6,341 nt of DNA from an uncultured Lachnospiraceae bacterium. Lineage in GTDB: Bacteria > Bacillota > Clostridia > Lachnospirales > Lachnospiraceae. The notes under the pieces were generated by a model. That model ran no database searches, was not told the DNA's origin, and saw only the letters and a list, made by a program, of their open reading frames with translations. The DNA lies in the NCBI GenBank assembly GCA_934371505.1, contig CAKRNW010000112.1, positions 1-6,341 of the forward strand, written 5' to 3'. Made by a program: the position numbers and the translations under genes. Shown here piece after piece: positions 1 to 6,341 of this stretch (positions are counted from its first letter, which is position 1; each line of letters begins with the position of its first letter).

Positions 1-1294
1 CGTCCAGCACCAGTACGTTGGGTGCCCCCATCAAAACCCGAAGGAGATTCAGTCTCCGTTTTTCCCCACCGGAAAGTTTTCCCACCGGACCATACTGCAT
101 GGATGCCGGGAACAGAAAACGTTCCAGCATCTGGGATGCAGACACACTTCCATCCGGTGTACGCACATTCTCCGCCACATCCCGGATGACATCAATAACC
201 CGCTGGTTGGAGTCTGCAAATACACTTTCGTCCATCTCCTGGGCATAGTACCCGATTCGGATGGTCTGTCCGGTGATAATCTCGCCGCTGTCCGGCTCCA
301 ATGTTCCGATGAGCATTTTCATCAAAGTGGACTTTCCGCTCCCGTTTACACCGATAAAACCTACTCTGTCCTGTTTTAAAAAAATATAGGTAAAGTCCTG
401 AATAAGCGTTCTTCCACCATAACCTTTTGTAAGATTTTTTGCTTCCAGCGTTGTTTTTCCCATACGGCTGGAAATAGACTGTAGCTGCAACGCTGCCTGT
501 TCTTCCGGACTGCTCTGGTTTTTTAGCTGCTCGTACCGCTCGATTCTCGCCTTCTGCTTGGTTGTCCTTGCTCTTGCTCCTCTGCTTATCCACGCCAGTT
601 CCGTCCTTAAAATGGACTGGCGTTTCCGCTCACTGGCGGATGCCATTTCCAGACGCTCTGCTTTCAAGGCAAGATAGCCCTCATAGTTGGCATCATAAGA
701 ATAAATTTTTCCCTCATCCATTTCCACAATCCGGCTGCACACACTGTCCAGAAAATAGCGGTCATGGGTTACCATCACCAGAGTCCCCCGGTAAGTTTTC
801 AACGTTTCTTCCAGCCAGTCGGACATATCATGGTCAAGATGGTTCGTAGGCTCGTCCAGCACCAGCACATCGGCCTTGGTCAGAAGTGCCGAAACCAGTG
901 CCAGTCTCTTTTTCTGTCCACCGGAAAGCTGTTCCACCGGCTCCTCAAAGTCAGATACCCCAAGCCTGGTCAGCATGCTCTTCGCCTGTGCCTCAAATGC
1001 AGGGTCAGCTGCCTGTTCTCCATGATCTTTCAACACTGTCTGAATCACGTTCTGCCCCGGTATGACTTCCGGGTGTTGGGGAAGAAAACGAATCACAATA
1101 TGTCCGGCTCTGGTCACTTTGCCACAATCCGGCTCTTCCAGTCCCGCCAGAATGCGAAGAAGGGTGGATTTTCCCGTTCCGTTAATGCCGATAACACCCA
1201 CTTTTTCCCCTTCCTGCAGGAAAAAGTCAGCCTTATCAAACAACTTTCGTTCTGTATATACTTTTGAAATCTGCTCTAATGCTATCAGGTTCAC
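1..1294 (-). CDS. ABC-F family ATPase (YfmR/Uup-like), 3' end beyond the window
   Basis: This is a soluble tandem-ABC protein with no membrane segments. ABC-F proteins bind the ribosomal E site and act on stalled or drug-bound ribosomes rather than transporting anything. The 431 visible residues run without a break. Domain 1 has Walker A GINGTGKS (36-43), signature LSGGQ (123-127), Walker B with DEPTNHLD (147-154) and the H-loop histidine H177. A charged inter-domain linker follows (about 195-280) with the conserved stretch WISRGARARTTKQKAR (235-250). Domain 2 has Walker A GVNGSGKS (315-322), signature LSGGE (407-411) and Walker B reaching VLVLD at 427-431, where the window ends. About 200 residues are probably missing. 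The GTG start is forced: an in-frame TGA lies six codons upstream, and GAGGAG sits 11 bases before the GTG. The linker resembles housekeeping YfmR/Uup/EttA-type proteins more than the long linkers of antibiotic-resistance ABC-F proteins, so resistance is not the first guess. It follows the MATE gene by 23 bases and is probably cotranscribed. Confidence 0.93.
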   Translation of the reverse strand, partial: MNLIALEQISKVYTERKLFDKADFFLQEGEKVGVIGINGTGKSTLLRILAGLEEPDCGKVTRAGHIVIRFLPQHPEVIPGQNVIQTVLKDHGEQAADPAFEAQAKSMLTRLGVSDFEEPVEQLSGGQKKRLALVSALLTKADVLVLDEPTNHLDHDMSDWLEETLKTYRGTLVMVTHDRYFLDSVCSRIVEMDEGKIYSYDANYEGYLALKAERLEMASASERKRQSILRTELAWISRGARARTTKQKARIERYEQLKNQSSPEEQAALQLQSISSRMGKTTLEAKNLTKGYGGRTLIQDFTYIFLKQDRVGFIGVNGSGKSTLMKMLIGTLEPDSGEIITGQTIRIGYYAQEMDESVFADSNQRVIDVIRDVAENVRTPDGSVSASQMLERFLFPASMQYGPVGKLSGGEKRRLNLLRVLMGAPNVLVLD

Positions 1295-1305
1295 GTTATG
1301 TTTCG

Positions 1306-1311
1306 CTCCTC
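1306..1311 (-). promoter_or_regulatory. Shine-Dalgarno site of the ABC-F gene
   Basis: GAGGAG lies in the 23-base gap between the MATE stop and the ABC-F GTG, 11 bases from the start codon. The spacing is a little long and the codon is GTG, so initiation may be modest. No ATG lies in frame between the upstream TGA and this GTG, so the site supports the GTG assignment. Confidence 0.7.
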
Positions 1312-1317
1312 ATCTTT

Positions 1318-2676
1318 TTATAACTCTTTCGGCATCTTCCTCTTTACATGTCCATAGTAGAAAATAAAGCCCAAGGATGCCACTACCCAGGTCAGGGGAT
1401 AACTGAACATCAGAGTGTGAAGTTCATGATGCACCGGCACTACAGTAAAGAGCCACAGCAGCCGCAGCCCGCAGACTCCCACCAGCGTCATGATGGTGGG
1501 TACAATGACATTTCCCATGCCGCGCAGAGCACCGGAAAGCACTTCCACACTGATATAAGTCACATAAACCGGCACCAGATAGTGCATCATATCCAGGCCG
1601 ATGGTAATAACATCTGCATCGGAGGTGAAAATTTCATAAACAGGAGCCGCCCCGTAATACAACACCAGACTTAAAAGTACCGTAGCGCCGAAGGTCATGG
1701 CCATACACTGTCTGGTTGCCTTTCTCACACGGCTCATCCTGCCTGCTCCGTAATTTTGCCCGTTAAAGGTGGTAATGGCAGTACCAAAAGCTGCCACCGT
1801 TACCCAGAAAAATGCATCAATCTTACCGTAAACCGTCCAGGCAGCGATGGTATCCGTCCCGAAAGAGTTAATCTGCGCCTGGATGATAATATTGGACAAG
1901 GTATACATAATGGACTGGAATCCTCCCGGTAGTCCGATCTTAATCATTTTGTTCAGATAATACCTGTGGAAACGCACCTTTTTCCAGGAAAGGCGGTAGC
2001 ACTCCTCGCTGCGCATCAAGGCGGCGCAGACTAAGATAGCACTGACTAACTGGGAAATCACAGTAGCCACTGCCACGCCGATGATTTCCAGATGCAGTCC
2101 TACCACGAAGACCAAATCCAACACAATATTTAACAGACAGCTTGCCACCAGATAGTAAAGTGGCCGCCTGGAATCTCCCACTGCACGTAAAATTCCCGCG
2201 CCCATATTGTAAACCAGGTTGGGAATAACTCCGGCAAAATAAATCATCATATACTGCCTGGAATAGTCAAAGATTTCCTCCGGCACCCCTGTCCAGATTA
2301 ACGCCTGGTTGGTAAAAAGCAGTCCCAATACCATCAGCACTGCGCCGCCTGTCACAGCCATAGCCATTGCTGTGTGGACGCTGTCTGCCACTTCCTGTTC
2401 TTTTTTGGCCCCGTAATACTGGGAGATGCAGACACTGGAGCCTGCGGAGAGTCCCAGGAAAAAGCCAATGAGCAGGTTAATCAGGGTTGCAGTAGAACCG
2501 CCCACGGAGGACAGTGCTTCTTTTCCTACAAAACGGCCTACCACAATGGCATCCACTGCGTTGTAAAACTGTTGAAACAGGGAGCCTAATAAAATCGGGA
2601 AGAAAAACAGCAATAGCTGTTTCCAGATGACTCCCTCGGTAATTCCATTGATTTTCGTTGCTTTTTCATCGTTCAT
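1318..2676 (-). CDS. MATE family efflux transporter (YoeA/NorM-like)
   Basis: The product is a 452-residue cytoplasmic-membrane antiporter of the multidrug and toxic compound extrusion family, which exports cationic drugs or metabolites using a Na+ or H+ gradient. The length and the run of about twelve hydrophobic segments fit the family. The N-terminal half carries DAIVVGRFVG (42-51), ISQYYGAKK (84-92) and RAVGDSRRP (164-172). The C-terminal half repeats the pattern with KIGLPGGFQS (246-255), FNGQNYGAG (304-312) and ALRGMGNV (383-390), as expected from the internal two-fold duplication. The chosen ATG overlaps the stop of the preceding methyltransferase gene as ATGA, with AGGGA eight bases upstream. 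A longer reading starting at 2853 would add 59 polar residues read from inside the methyltransferase gene and is rejected. The overlap suggests translational coupling. The substrate cannot be told from sequence. Confidence 0.95.
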   Translation of the reverse strand: MNDEKATKINGITEGVIWKQLLLFFFPILLGSLFQQFYNAVDAIVVGRFVGKEALSSVGGSTATLINLLIGFFLGLSAGSSVCISQYYGAKKEQEVADSVHTAMAMAVTGGAVLMVLGLLFTNQALIWTGVPEEIFDYSRQYMMIYFAGVIPNLVYNMGAGILRAVGDSRRPLYYLVASCLLNIVLDLVFVVGLHLEIIGVAVATVISQLVSAILVCAALMRSEECYRLSWKKVRFHRYYLNKMIKIGLPGGFQSIMYTLSNIIIQAQINSFGTDTIAAWTVYGKIDAFFWVTVAAFGTAITTFNGQNYGAGRMSRVRKATRQCMAMTFGATVLLSLVLYYGAAPVYEIFTSDADVITIGLDMMHYLVPVYVTYISVEVLSGALRGMGNVIVPTIMTLVGVCGLRLLWLFTVVPVHHELHTLMFSYPLTWVVASLGFIFYYGHVKRKMPKEL

Positions 2677-4067
2677 CTTCTGATTCCCTTTGGATAATGA
2701 TTCTTTAGTGTTCCGTTGACTGCCTTCCCCCAGCCGATGGAAAAGCCCTCCACTGTCACCAGTGTCCAGCCATTGTCCACGGTACAGGGAAGTGTCTCTC
2801 CGTGTATGTAGCGCACGGCCTCTTCCACAGACAGCTCCGCCACCCGTTTGCACTGTCCCGCCAAGAGCGCTGCCGCCAGTGCATGTGCCGGTTCAAACCG
2901 GTTCTTTTTCATGGTGCCCAGTTCCAGCCCGGCACGCTCTACCTTAATTCCTTTTAAATCGATCATCTGGGCAGGCACCAGATACAGCACCTCCCCGAAT
3001 TTCCGATACACGCCCTGGAGTTCCGGCAGTTCCAGTTCTTTGGCAAACGCCCGCCACTGGCTGGTGTCACATTTCTTATCCGGCTGGATGCAAGCAGTGT
3101 TTCTCCGCATCGCCCTTCCTTCCGCATCCTCGCCTTGGCGTTTCAGCTTCGCCAGGAAATGTCCTTCCCCCTCGGTGAGATGGGGAAAAATCCGCAGGGT
3201 TTTGTCCAACTGCTGCCGGATATCTGCCGCCACCTGGGTGTCACACCATTCCGGGTGTCCGGAGGAAAAGCCTTTCCGGCGGAATTCCTCCCCCGGTTCC
3301 ACCAGAGTAAAGTCAGAATGTTCCTGCAGAAAATGTCCAATGACGCTCTCGTTTTCCTCCGGGGAAAAGGTACAGGTGGAATACACCATTTCTCCGCCGG
3401 GCGCACACATCATCGCTGCATGTCCCAGGATTTCCAGCTGTCTGTCTGCGCAGATCCGCACCTGCTCCGGTGACCATTCCTCTCTTGCCGCCTCGTCCTT
3501 GCGGAACATTCCTTCCCCGGAGCAGGGTGCATCCACCATGATTTTATCAAAAAAAGCGGGAAACAATGCTGCCATATGCGCCGTGTTCTCATTTAGCACC
3601 ACACCATTCCGGATGCCCATGCGCTCAAAGTTCTGGGACAGCACTCTTGCCCTCGCCGGATACCGTTCATTGGACACCAACAGCCCTTCTCCCTGTAACT
3701 GTGACGCAAGCTGGGTGCTTTTGCCTCCGGGAGCTGCACACAAATCACACACCACATCTCCCGTCTTTGCATCCAAAAGCTGTGCCGGACTCATGGCGCT
3801 GGGCTCCTGGATATAGTAGACACCCGCCTCATGAAAGGGGTGCTTTCCCGGTGCCTGCTCTGCCTCATAATAGTAGCCGTTGTCCGCCCAGGGCACTGGC
3901 TGCAGGGTAAAAGGCATCCGGGTCGTAAAATTCTCCGGTGTACATTTTAAGGTATTGCAGCGCAGACCGTATTTCCGTGGTTTTTCATAAGAAGAAAAAA
4001 AGGCATCCGCCTCCTCTTCCAACAGTCCATTCATTCTATTGATAAAGTCTTCCGGTAATCCGTTCAT
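2673..4067 (-). CDS. RsmB/NOP-family RNA cytosine-5 methyltransferase, RsmF/YebU-like
   Basis: The predicted enzyme of 464 residues transfers a methyl group from S-adenosylmethionine to C5 of a cytidine in RNA, most likely 16S rRNA by analogy with RsmF (E. coli m5C1407). The N-terminal RNA-binding part (about 1-95) contains YGLRCNTLK (33-41). The SAM-binding motif CDLCAAPGGKST is at 107-118. Motif IV DAPCSGEGMFRK (179-190) supplies C182, and motif VI YSTCTFSPEENE (229-240) supplies C232; one of this cysteine pair attacks the base and the other assists release. The C-terminal part (about 335-464) matches the RsmF extra domains, including IGWGKAVNG (444-452) and KNHYPKG (455-461) near the end. 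The start at 4067 is chosen because the family begins near MNGLPEDFINRM and TTGGAG lies six bases upstream. Starts at 4118 and 4172 would add 17 or 35 residues; the latter lies beyond the terminator. It is the first gene of the unit leading to the MATE and ABC-F genes. The exact target base is inferred. Confidence 0.94.
   Translation of the reverse strand: MNGLPEDFINRMNGLLEEEADAFFSSYEKPRKYGLRCNTLKCTPENFTTRMPFTLQPVPWADNGYYYEAEQAPGKHPFHEAGVYYIQEPSAMSPAQLLDAKTGDVVCDLCAAPGGKSTQLASQLQGEGLLVSNERYPARARVLSQNFERMGIRNGVVLNENTAHMAALFPAFFDKIMVDAPCSGEGMFRKDEAAREEWSPEQVRICADRQLEILGHAAMMCAPGGEMVYSTCTFSPEENESVIGHFLQEHSDFTLVEPGEEFRRKGFSSGHPEWCDTQVAADIRQQLDKTLRIFPHLTEGEGHFLAKLKRQGEDAEGRAMRRNTACIQPDKKCDTSQWRAFAKELELPELQGVYRKFGEVLYLVPAQMIDLKGIKVERAGLELGTMKKNRFEPAHALAAALLAGQCKRVAELSVEEAVRYIHGETLPCTVDNGWTLVTVEGFSIGWGKAVNGTLKNHYPKGIRR
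2685..2689 (-). promoter_or_regulatory. Shine-Dalgarno site of the MATE gene
   Basis: AGGGA lies inside the last codons of the methyltransferase gene, eight bases before the MATE ATG. It decides between the short start at 2676 and the longer open frame extending to 2853. Confidence 0.65.
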
Positions 4068-4073
4068 TATTTT

Positions 4074-4079
4074 CTCCAA
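4074..4079 (-). promoter_or_regulatory. Shine-Dalgarno site deciding the methyltransferase start
   Basis: TTGGAG with the AAAATA spacer lies directly before the ATG at 4067. The upstream in-frame ATG at 4118 has only a weaker AGGAA some distance away. This supports the 464-residue form over the 499-residue form. Confidence 0.65.
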
Positions 4080-4113
4080 CAAATGCGTTTCCCCAATAAA
4101 GTCAAATTTTTCA

Positions 4114-4143
4114 TTCATAGGAAGAAATTTCCTATAAAGTGAA
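4114..4143 (-). promoter_or_regulatory. candidate sigma-A-type promoter of the methyltransferase unit
   Basis: On the minus strand TTCACT (4138-4143, four of six matches to TTGACA) is followed after 18 bases by TATGAA (4114-4119, four of six to TATAAT). Transcription would start near 4107, leaving a leader of about 40 bases before the ATG at 4067. It is the best pair I can find in the 74 bases between the terminator and the gene, but both boxes are weak. The -35 box overlaps the T-tract of the upstream terminator. Confidence 0.3.
4117..4135. repeat. 7-bp inverted repeat ATAGGAA-N5-TTCCTAT, possible operator
   Basis: Perfect 7-base arms (4117-4123 and 4129-4135) flank five bases. The element fills most of the spacer of the candidate promoter and touches its -10 box, which is the place expected for a repressor or activator site. 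It is AT-rich and lacks a T-run after it, so it is not a terminator. No regulator could be assigned. It could also be chance structure in AT-rich intergenic DNA. Confidence 0.45.
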
Positions 4144-4167
4144 AAAAGGAGGGCAGCATCTACCCTC
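4142..4167 (-). terminator. intrinsic terminator of the histidine kinase unit
   Basis: On the minus strand GAGGGTA pairs with TGCCCTC (seven pairs including one G-T wobble) around the loop GATGC. One C and then six T residues follow. It lies 42 bases after the kinase stop codon and before the methyltransferase gene, so it separates two transcription units. The opposite strand has an A-run on the wrong side and no T-run, so it works only in the minus direction. Confidence 0.85.
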
Positions 4168-4174
4168 TTCATTA

Positions 4175-4192
4175 ATCATATTCGTTTATGAT
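4175..4192. repeat. 6-bp AT-rich inverted repeat after the kinase gene
   Basis: ATCATA (4175-4180) and TATGAT (4187-4192) are inverted around six bases, between the kinase stop and the terminator. It may be a weak 3' hairpin or chance. The arm also resembles a -10 box, but a transcript starting there would run straight into the terminator. Confidence 0.25.
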
Positions 4193-4209
4193 GAAAATGC
4201 AAGTCTTAT

Positions 4210-5529
4210 TTATATTGCCGGAAAGAAAATCCGGATCGTGGTTCCCTTTCCCACCGTACTGTCTAATTCCAGCCGTGCTCCATGTTTTACTACGATATGT
4301 TTTACAATGGCAAGCCCCAGTCCGGTTCCTCCTGTCGATTTGGAACGGCTCTTGTCCACCCGGTAAAACCGTTCAAAAATTCGTTCCTGATGCTCCTTCG
4401 GAATACCGATTCCCGTGTCCTTCACCTGAAGGCACACCTCACCAGCTGCTTCTCTGCTTACACGAATCCACACTTTTCCATCTTTATTATTATAACGGAT
4501 AGCATTGTCACACAGATTGTACAATAACTCCTCCATCATCTGTCTATCCCCTTTCATTTCGCAGGACTCTCCCTCCAGGTAAAGGCTCACATCGTGGTTT
4601 TCTGCATTGATCTGGAGCATATCCACGCTGGTAGCCGCAATATCATACAGGTTCAGAGTCTCAAAGGGCACTTCTGAGGCAGCATCCAGTTCTGAGAGCC
4701 GGATGGTATCATTGATCAGCGTCAGAAGACGTTTCGCGTTTTTATGGATTCCTGCTGCAAAACGGGTGATATCCTGCTCATCTGCCATTCCATTTTCAAT
4801 CAGCTCAGAGTAGCCTGAAATAGCCGTCAACGGCGTCTTCAATTCATGGGAAACATTGGCGGTAAACTCCTGGCGCATCTGGGCGCTTTCCATAATGGCC
4901 TCATGCTGGTTTCGTATGGTCTGCACAAAAGGTTTTAGTTCTTCGTAAGTCTCCACATCCTCCATATCATCCATGTGTTTTCCCAATTCCTCAATCGGTG
5001 CTACAAGACTCCTCGTAAGATAACGGGAAAGCAGCACACAGAGAGCCACCGCTGCCGCTACCAGCAAAATAAAATAAGGCATCGCCGTGAAAAAAAGACT
5101 CCACACACTATGGGATAACTGGGATACCCGAAGCACATCCCCGTTTTGTAATAAAATAGCATAGTTAAAGGTATTTTGCCCCACAGTGGATGATCGCCGG
5201 ATCGACTCTCCCTCTCCACAGGTCCATGCACCCATTACCTCCGGGCGGGCTGCATGGTTATCCAGGGTCTGGGTGTCCACCCGGTTGTCGTAACGCACAT
5301 TTCCATCCGGATCAATTAAAGTAATACGGAATTCTTCGTCTGCCAGTACATCTTCAAACTTTTCCTCAGTAAGCAGTCCACTTTCTGACAGAATTTGGGT
5401 ATAAGCCTTCAGGTCTGCCATGACCTGTTCCTGAAACAGATTATAAAATACCAGTACCGTCAGTACCAGGGTAATAAAAACACCTCCAGGAACCACTGCA
5501 CATAGCTGTCGGTTAATCTTCTTTTTCAT
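4210..5529 (-). CDS. membrane sensor histidine kinase (PhoR-like)
   Basis: The protein (439 residues) senses a signal at the cell surface, autophosphorylates and passes phosphate to the regulator encoded just upstream. Membrane segment 1 is about residues 9-32. An extracytoplasmic domain (about 33-141) contains RITLIDPDGNVRYDN (68-82), the pattern of PhoR-like PAS/Cache-type sensor folds. Membrane segment 2 is about 142-167. A short juxtamembrane region (about 168-215, with APIEEL at 177-182) looks like a degenerate HAMP linker. No cytoplasmic PAS domain is evident, unlike B. subtilis PhoR. The HisKA domain has VSHELKTPL with phosphoacceptor H228. The ATPase domain has the N box around 334-348, DTGIGIP (371-377), the F box FERFYRVD (385-392) and GGTGLGLAI (400-408). 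ATG at 5529 is preferred over GTG at 5535 because the ribosome-binding site overlaps that GTG. The ligand is unknown; a link to phosphate rests only on family resemblance. Confidence 0.94.
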   Translation of the reverse strand: MKKKINRQLCAVVPGGVFITLVLTVLVFYNLFQEQVMADLKAYTQILSESGLLTEEKFEDVLADEEFRITLIDPDGNVRYDNRVDTQTLDNHAARPEVMGAWTCGEGESIRRSSTVGQNTFNYAILLQNGDVLRVSQLSHSVWSLFFTAMPYFILLVAAAVALCVLLSRYLTRSLVAPIEELGKHMDDMEDVETYEELKPFVQTIRNQHEAIMESAQMRQEFTANVSHELKTPLTAISGYSELIENGMADEQDITRFAAGIHKNAKRLLTLINDTIRLSELDAASEVPFETLNLYDIAATSVDMLQINAENHDVSLYLEGESCEMKGDRQMMEELLYNLCDNAIRYNNKDGKVWIRVSREAAGEVCLQVKDTGIGIPKEHQERIFERFYRVDKSRSKSTGGTGLGLAIVKHIVVKHGARLELDSTVGKGTTIRIFFPAI

Positions 5530-5534
5530 GGTCA

Positions 5535-5542
5535 CTCCCCCT
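5535..5542 (-). promoter_or_regulatory. Shine-Dalgarno site deciding the kinase start
   Basis: AGGGGGAG ends five bases before the ATG at 5529. The alternative GTG at 5535 shares its first base with the last base of this site and so cannot be served by it. The ATG is therefore the likely start, two codons shorter than the longest frame. Confidence 0.75.
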
Positions 5543-5553
5543 GCTTTTTCATA

Positions 5554-6219
5554 CTACTCCAAAATATACCCTACATTCCGTACCGTACGGATACGGTTGC
5601 CTTCCTCCCCCAGCTTTTGGCGCAGTGTCTTGATATGCATATCCAATGTCCGGGATTCTCCCTCGAAATCCACTCCCCAGACCTTGTTCAAAATCTTATC
5701 CCGGCTGGTGACAATCCCGGCATTCTGCAGAAGTAGTTTCAACAATTCAAATTCCTTGAAGGTCAGATCGCAGGGTTCATCTTTCACATAAACTGCATGT
5801 TTTTCATTATCCAGGAAAATTTTTCCCAAGGATAAAAATTTTTCCTCTCCAACCCCTTCACTGCGGCGAAGCAGTGCTTTGACACGGGAGATCAGTTCCA
5901 TAACACCGAAGGGTTTTGTCAGATAATCATCCGCCCCCTGATCCAAACCCTTTACCTTGTCCATCTCTGTGGTTTTGGCTGTCACAAGAATCACCGGCAG
6001 TCTCCTGGTTGCCACGCCTTCCCGGAGTTTCTTTAAGATGGTCATACCATCCTCATCCGGCAGCATGATATCCAGCAAAACCAGCTGGGGGATCTGTGTC
6101 TCCAGCGCCGTATAAAAGCTGGCTGCATTCTCAAATACTGCCACCTCATATCCGCTGTTTTTCAAGGAATAACTCTCAATTTCACTGATACTCCGGTCAT
6201 CTTCCACAATATAGATCAT
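5554..6219 (-). CDS. OmpR/PhoB-family response regulator
   Basis: This is a 221-residue transcription factor switched on by phosphorylation from the kinase encoded 24 bases downstream. The receiver domain (about 1-118) shows the acidic pair D7/D8, phosphoacceptor D50 in LVLLDIMLPDEDG, T80 in ILVTAK and K102 in YLTKPF, so all core residues are present. After a short linker, the winged-helix DNA-binding domain (about 125-221) contains LTFKEFELLKLLL (152-164), SRTLDMHIKTLRQKL (189-203) and the terminal wing RTVRNVGYILE (211-221). Size and layout are normal for PhoB/OmpR/PhoP-type regulators. ATG at 6219 has AGGGAGG six bases upstream. That site overlaps the stop of the preceding gene, suggesting cotranscription with it. 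Target genes cannot be read from the window. Confidence 0.96.
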   Translation of the reverse strand: MIYIVEDDRSISEIESYSLKNSGYEVAVFENAASFYTALETQIPQLVLLDIMLPDEDGMTILKKLREGVATRRLPVILVTAKTTEMDKVKGLDQGADDYLTKPFGVMELISRVKALLRRSEGVGEEKFLSLGKIFLDNEKHAVYVKDEPCDLTFKEFELLKLLLQNAGIVTSRDKILNKVWGVDFEGESRTLDMHIKTLRQKLGEEGNRIRTVRNVGYILE

Positions 6220-6230
6220 GGTCGTCCTCC

Positions 6231-6341
6231 CTATACTAGCTGTTGCTTTTTCCCAGGCAGCAGATACTGCTCATGGAATTTTTTGTACTGCTGCTCAAAA
6301 ATGTCTTTATAATCTTCCCGCAGCTGGTCTTTGTATTCATG
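6231..6341 (-). CDS. C-terminal end of an unidentified protein (5' end beyond the window)
   Basis: The last 36 codons of a frame open at the window edge end in TAG at 6231-6233. The tail is strongly charged and rich in K, E, Q and Y (for example REDYKDIFEQQYKKF, residues 8-22 of the fragment), is probably helical, and finishes with LLPGKKQQLV. I do not recognise a family. Support for a real gene is the matching strand, the position 11 bases before the response regulator start, and the overlap of its stop codon with that gene's ribosome-binding site, which is typical of an operon. A chance open frame of this size is possible. Confidence 0.55.
   Translation of the reverse strand, partial: HEYKDQLREDYKDIFEQQYKKFHEQYLLPGKKQQLV

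Noticed and set aside
192..593. Minus-strand 133-codon frame inside the ABC-F region
   Set aside because: It is a frame-shifted shadow of the ABC-F linker and second ATPase domain. The correct frame runs unbroken from 1294 to the window edge with both sets of ABC motifs.
66..940. Two near-identical 23-base segments (66-88 and 918-940, 20 of 23 identical)
   Set aside because: They encode the two ABC signature regions (VGKLSGGE and VEQLSGGQ) of the tandem ATPase domains. The similarity follows from the protein's internal duplication, not from a mobile or regulatory repeat.
2677..2853. 59-residue N-terminal extension of the MATE protein
   Set aside because: It is read out of frame from the end of the methyltransferase gene, is polar and unlike any MATE N-terminus, and a good ribosome-binding site supports the start at 2676.
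2848..3816. Long plus-strand open frame (322 codons) opposite the methyltransferase gene
   Set aside because: It is antisense to a gene with all its catalytic motifs, has no recognisable domain, and is rich in S, P and R as expected for a reverse-complement shadow.
4187..4208. TTGCAT-16-TATGAT promoter-like pair on the minus strand after the kinase gene
   Set aside because: A transcript from it would begin at the terminator stem and stop at once. The -35 box matches only three of six, and the -10 box is explained by an AT-rich inverted repeat.
1..6341. Mobile elements, CRISPR arrays, tRNA/rRNA genes, phage or defence systems
   Set aside because: I found no transposase-like or integrase-like frame, no regularly spaced repeats, no cloverleaf or rRNA-like segment. 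The window is almost fully occupied by six minus-strand genes with normal spacing.

Overview
All recognisable genes in this window lie on the minus strand, so transcription runs from high to low coordinates. The genes look like chromosomal, housekeeping-type genes of a Firmicute, most likely a Clostridia/Lachnospiraceae gut-type bacterium. The basis is the family flavour (RsmF-like m5C methyltransferase, YoeA-like MATE transporter, YfmR/Uup-like ABC-F protein, PhoB/PhoR-type two-component pair), purine-rich Shine-Dalgarno sites, tight gene packing and mid-range GC. The taxon is an inference from sequence style, not from a search.

Right part (6341 to 4210): the last 36 codons of an unidentified gene are followed after only 11 bases by an OmpR/PhoB-family response regulator (6219-5554). 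After another 24 bases comes its partner, a membrane-bound sensor histidine kinase (5529-4210). The three are probably one transcription unit. It ends at a clear intrinsic terminator (4167-4142), 42 bases after the kinase stop codon.

Middle and left part (4067 to 1): a second unit begins with an RsmB/NOP-family RNA m5C methyltransferase of RsmF/YebU type (4067-2673). It overlaps by ATGA a 12-helix MATE exporter (2676-1318). After 23 bases comes a GTG-started ABC-F ATPase (1294 to the window edge), cut off at the aspartate of its second Walker B motif. A weak candidate promoter with a 7-bp inverted repeat in its spacer lies in the 74 bases between the terminator and the methyltransferase start.

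The second unit joins two ribosome-directed proteins (an rRNA modifier and a ribosome-bound ATPase) with a multidrug exporter. The kinase/regulator pair upstream could in principle control something nearby, but no operator for it could be identified. I see no mobile element, CRISPR array, RNA gene or clearly new system. The window reads as ordinary core-genome content with a few start-site and regulatory details worth checking.
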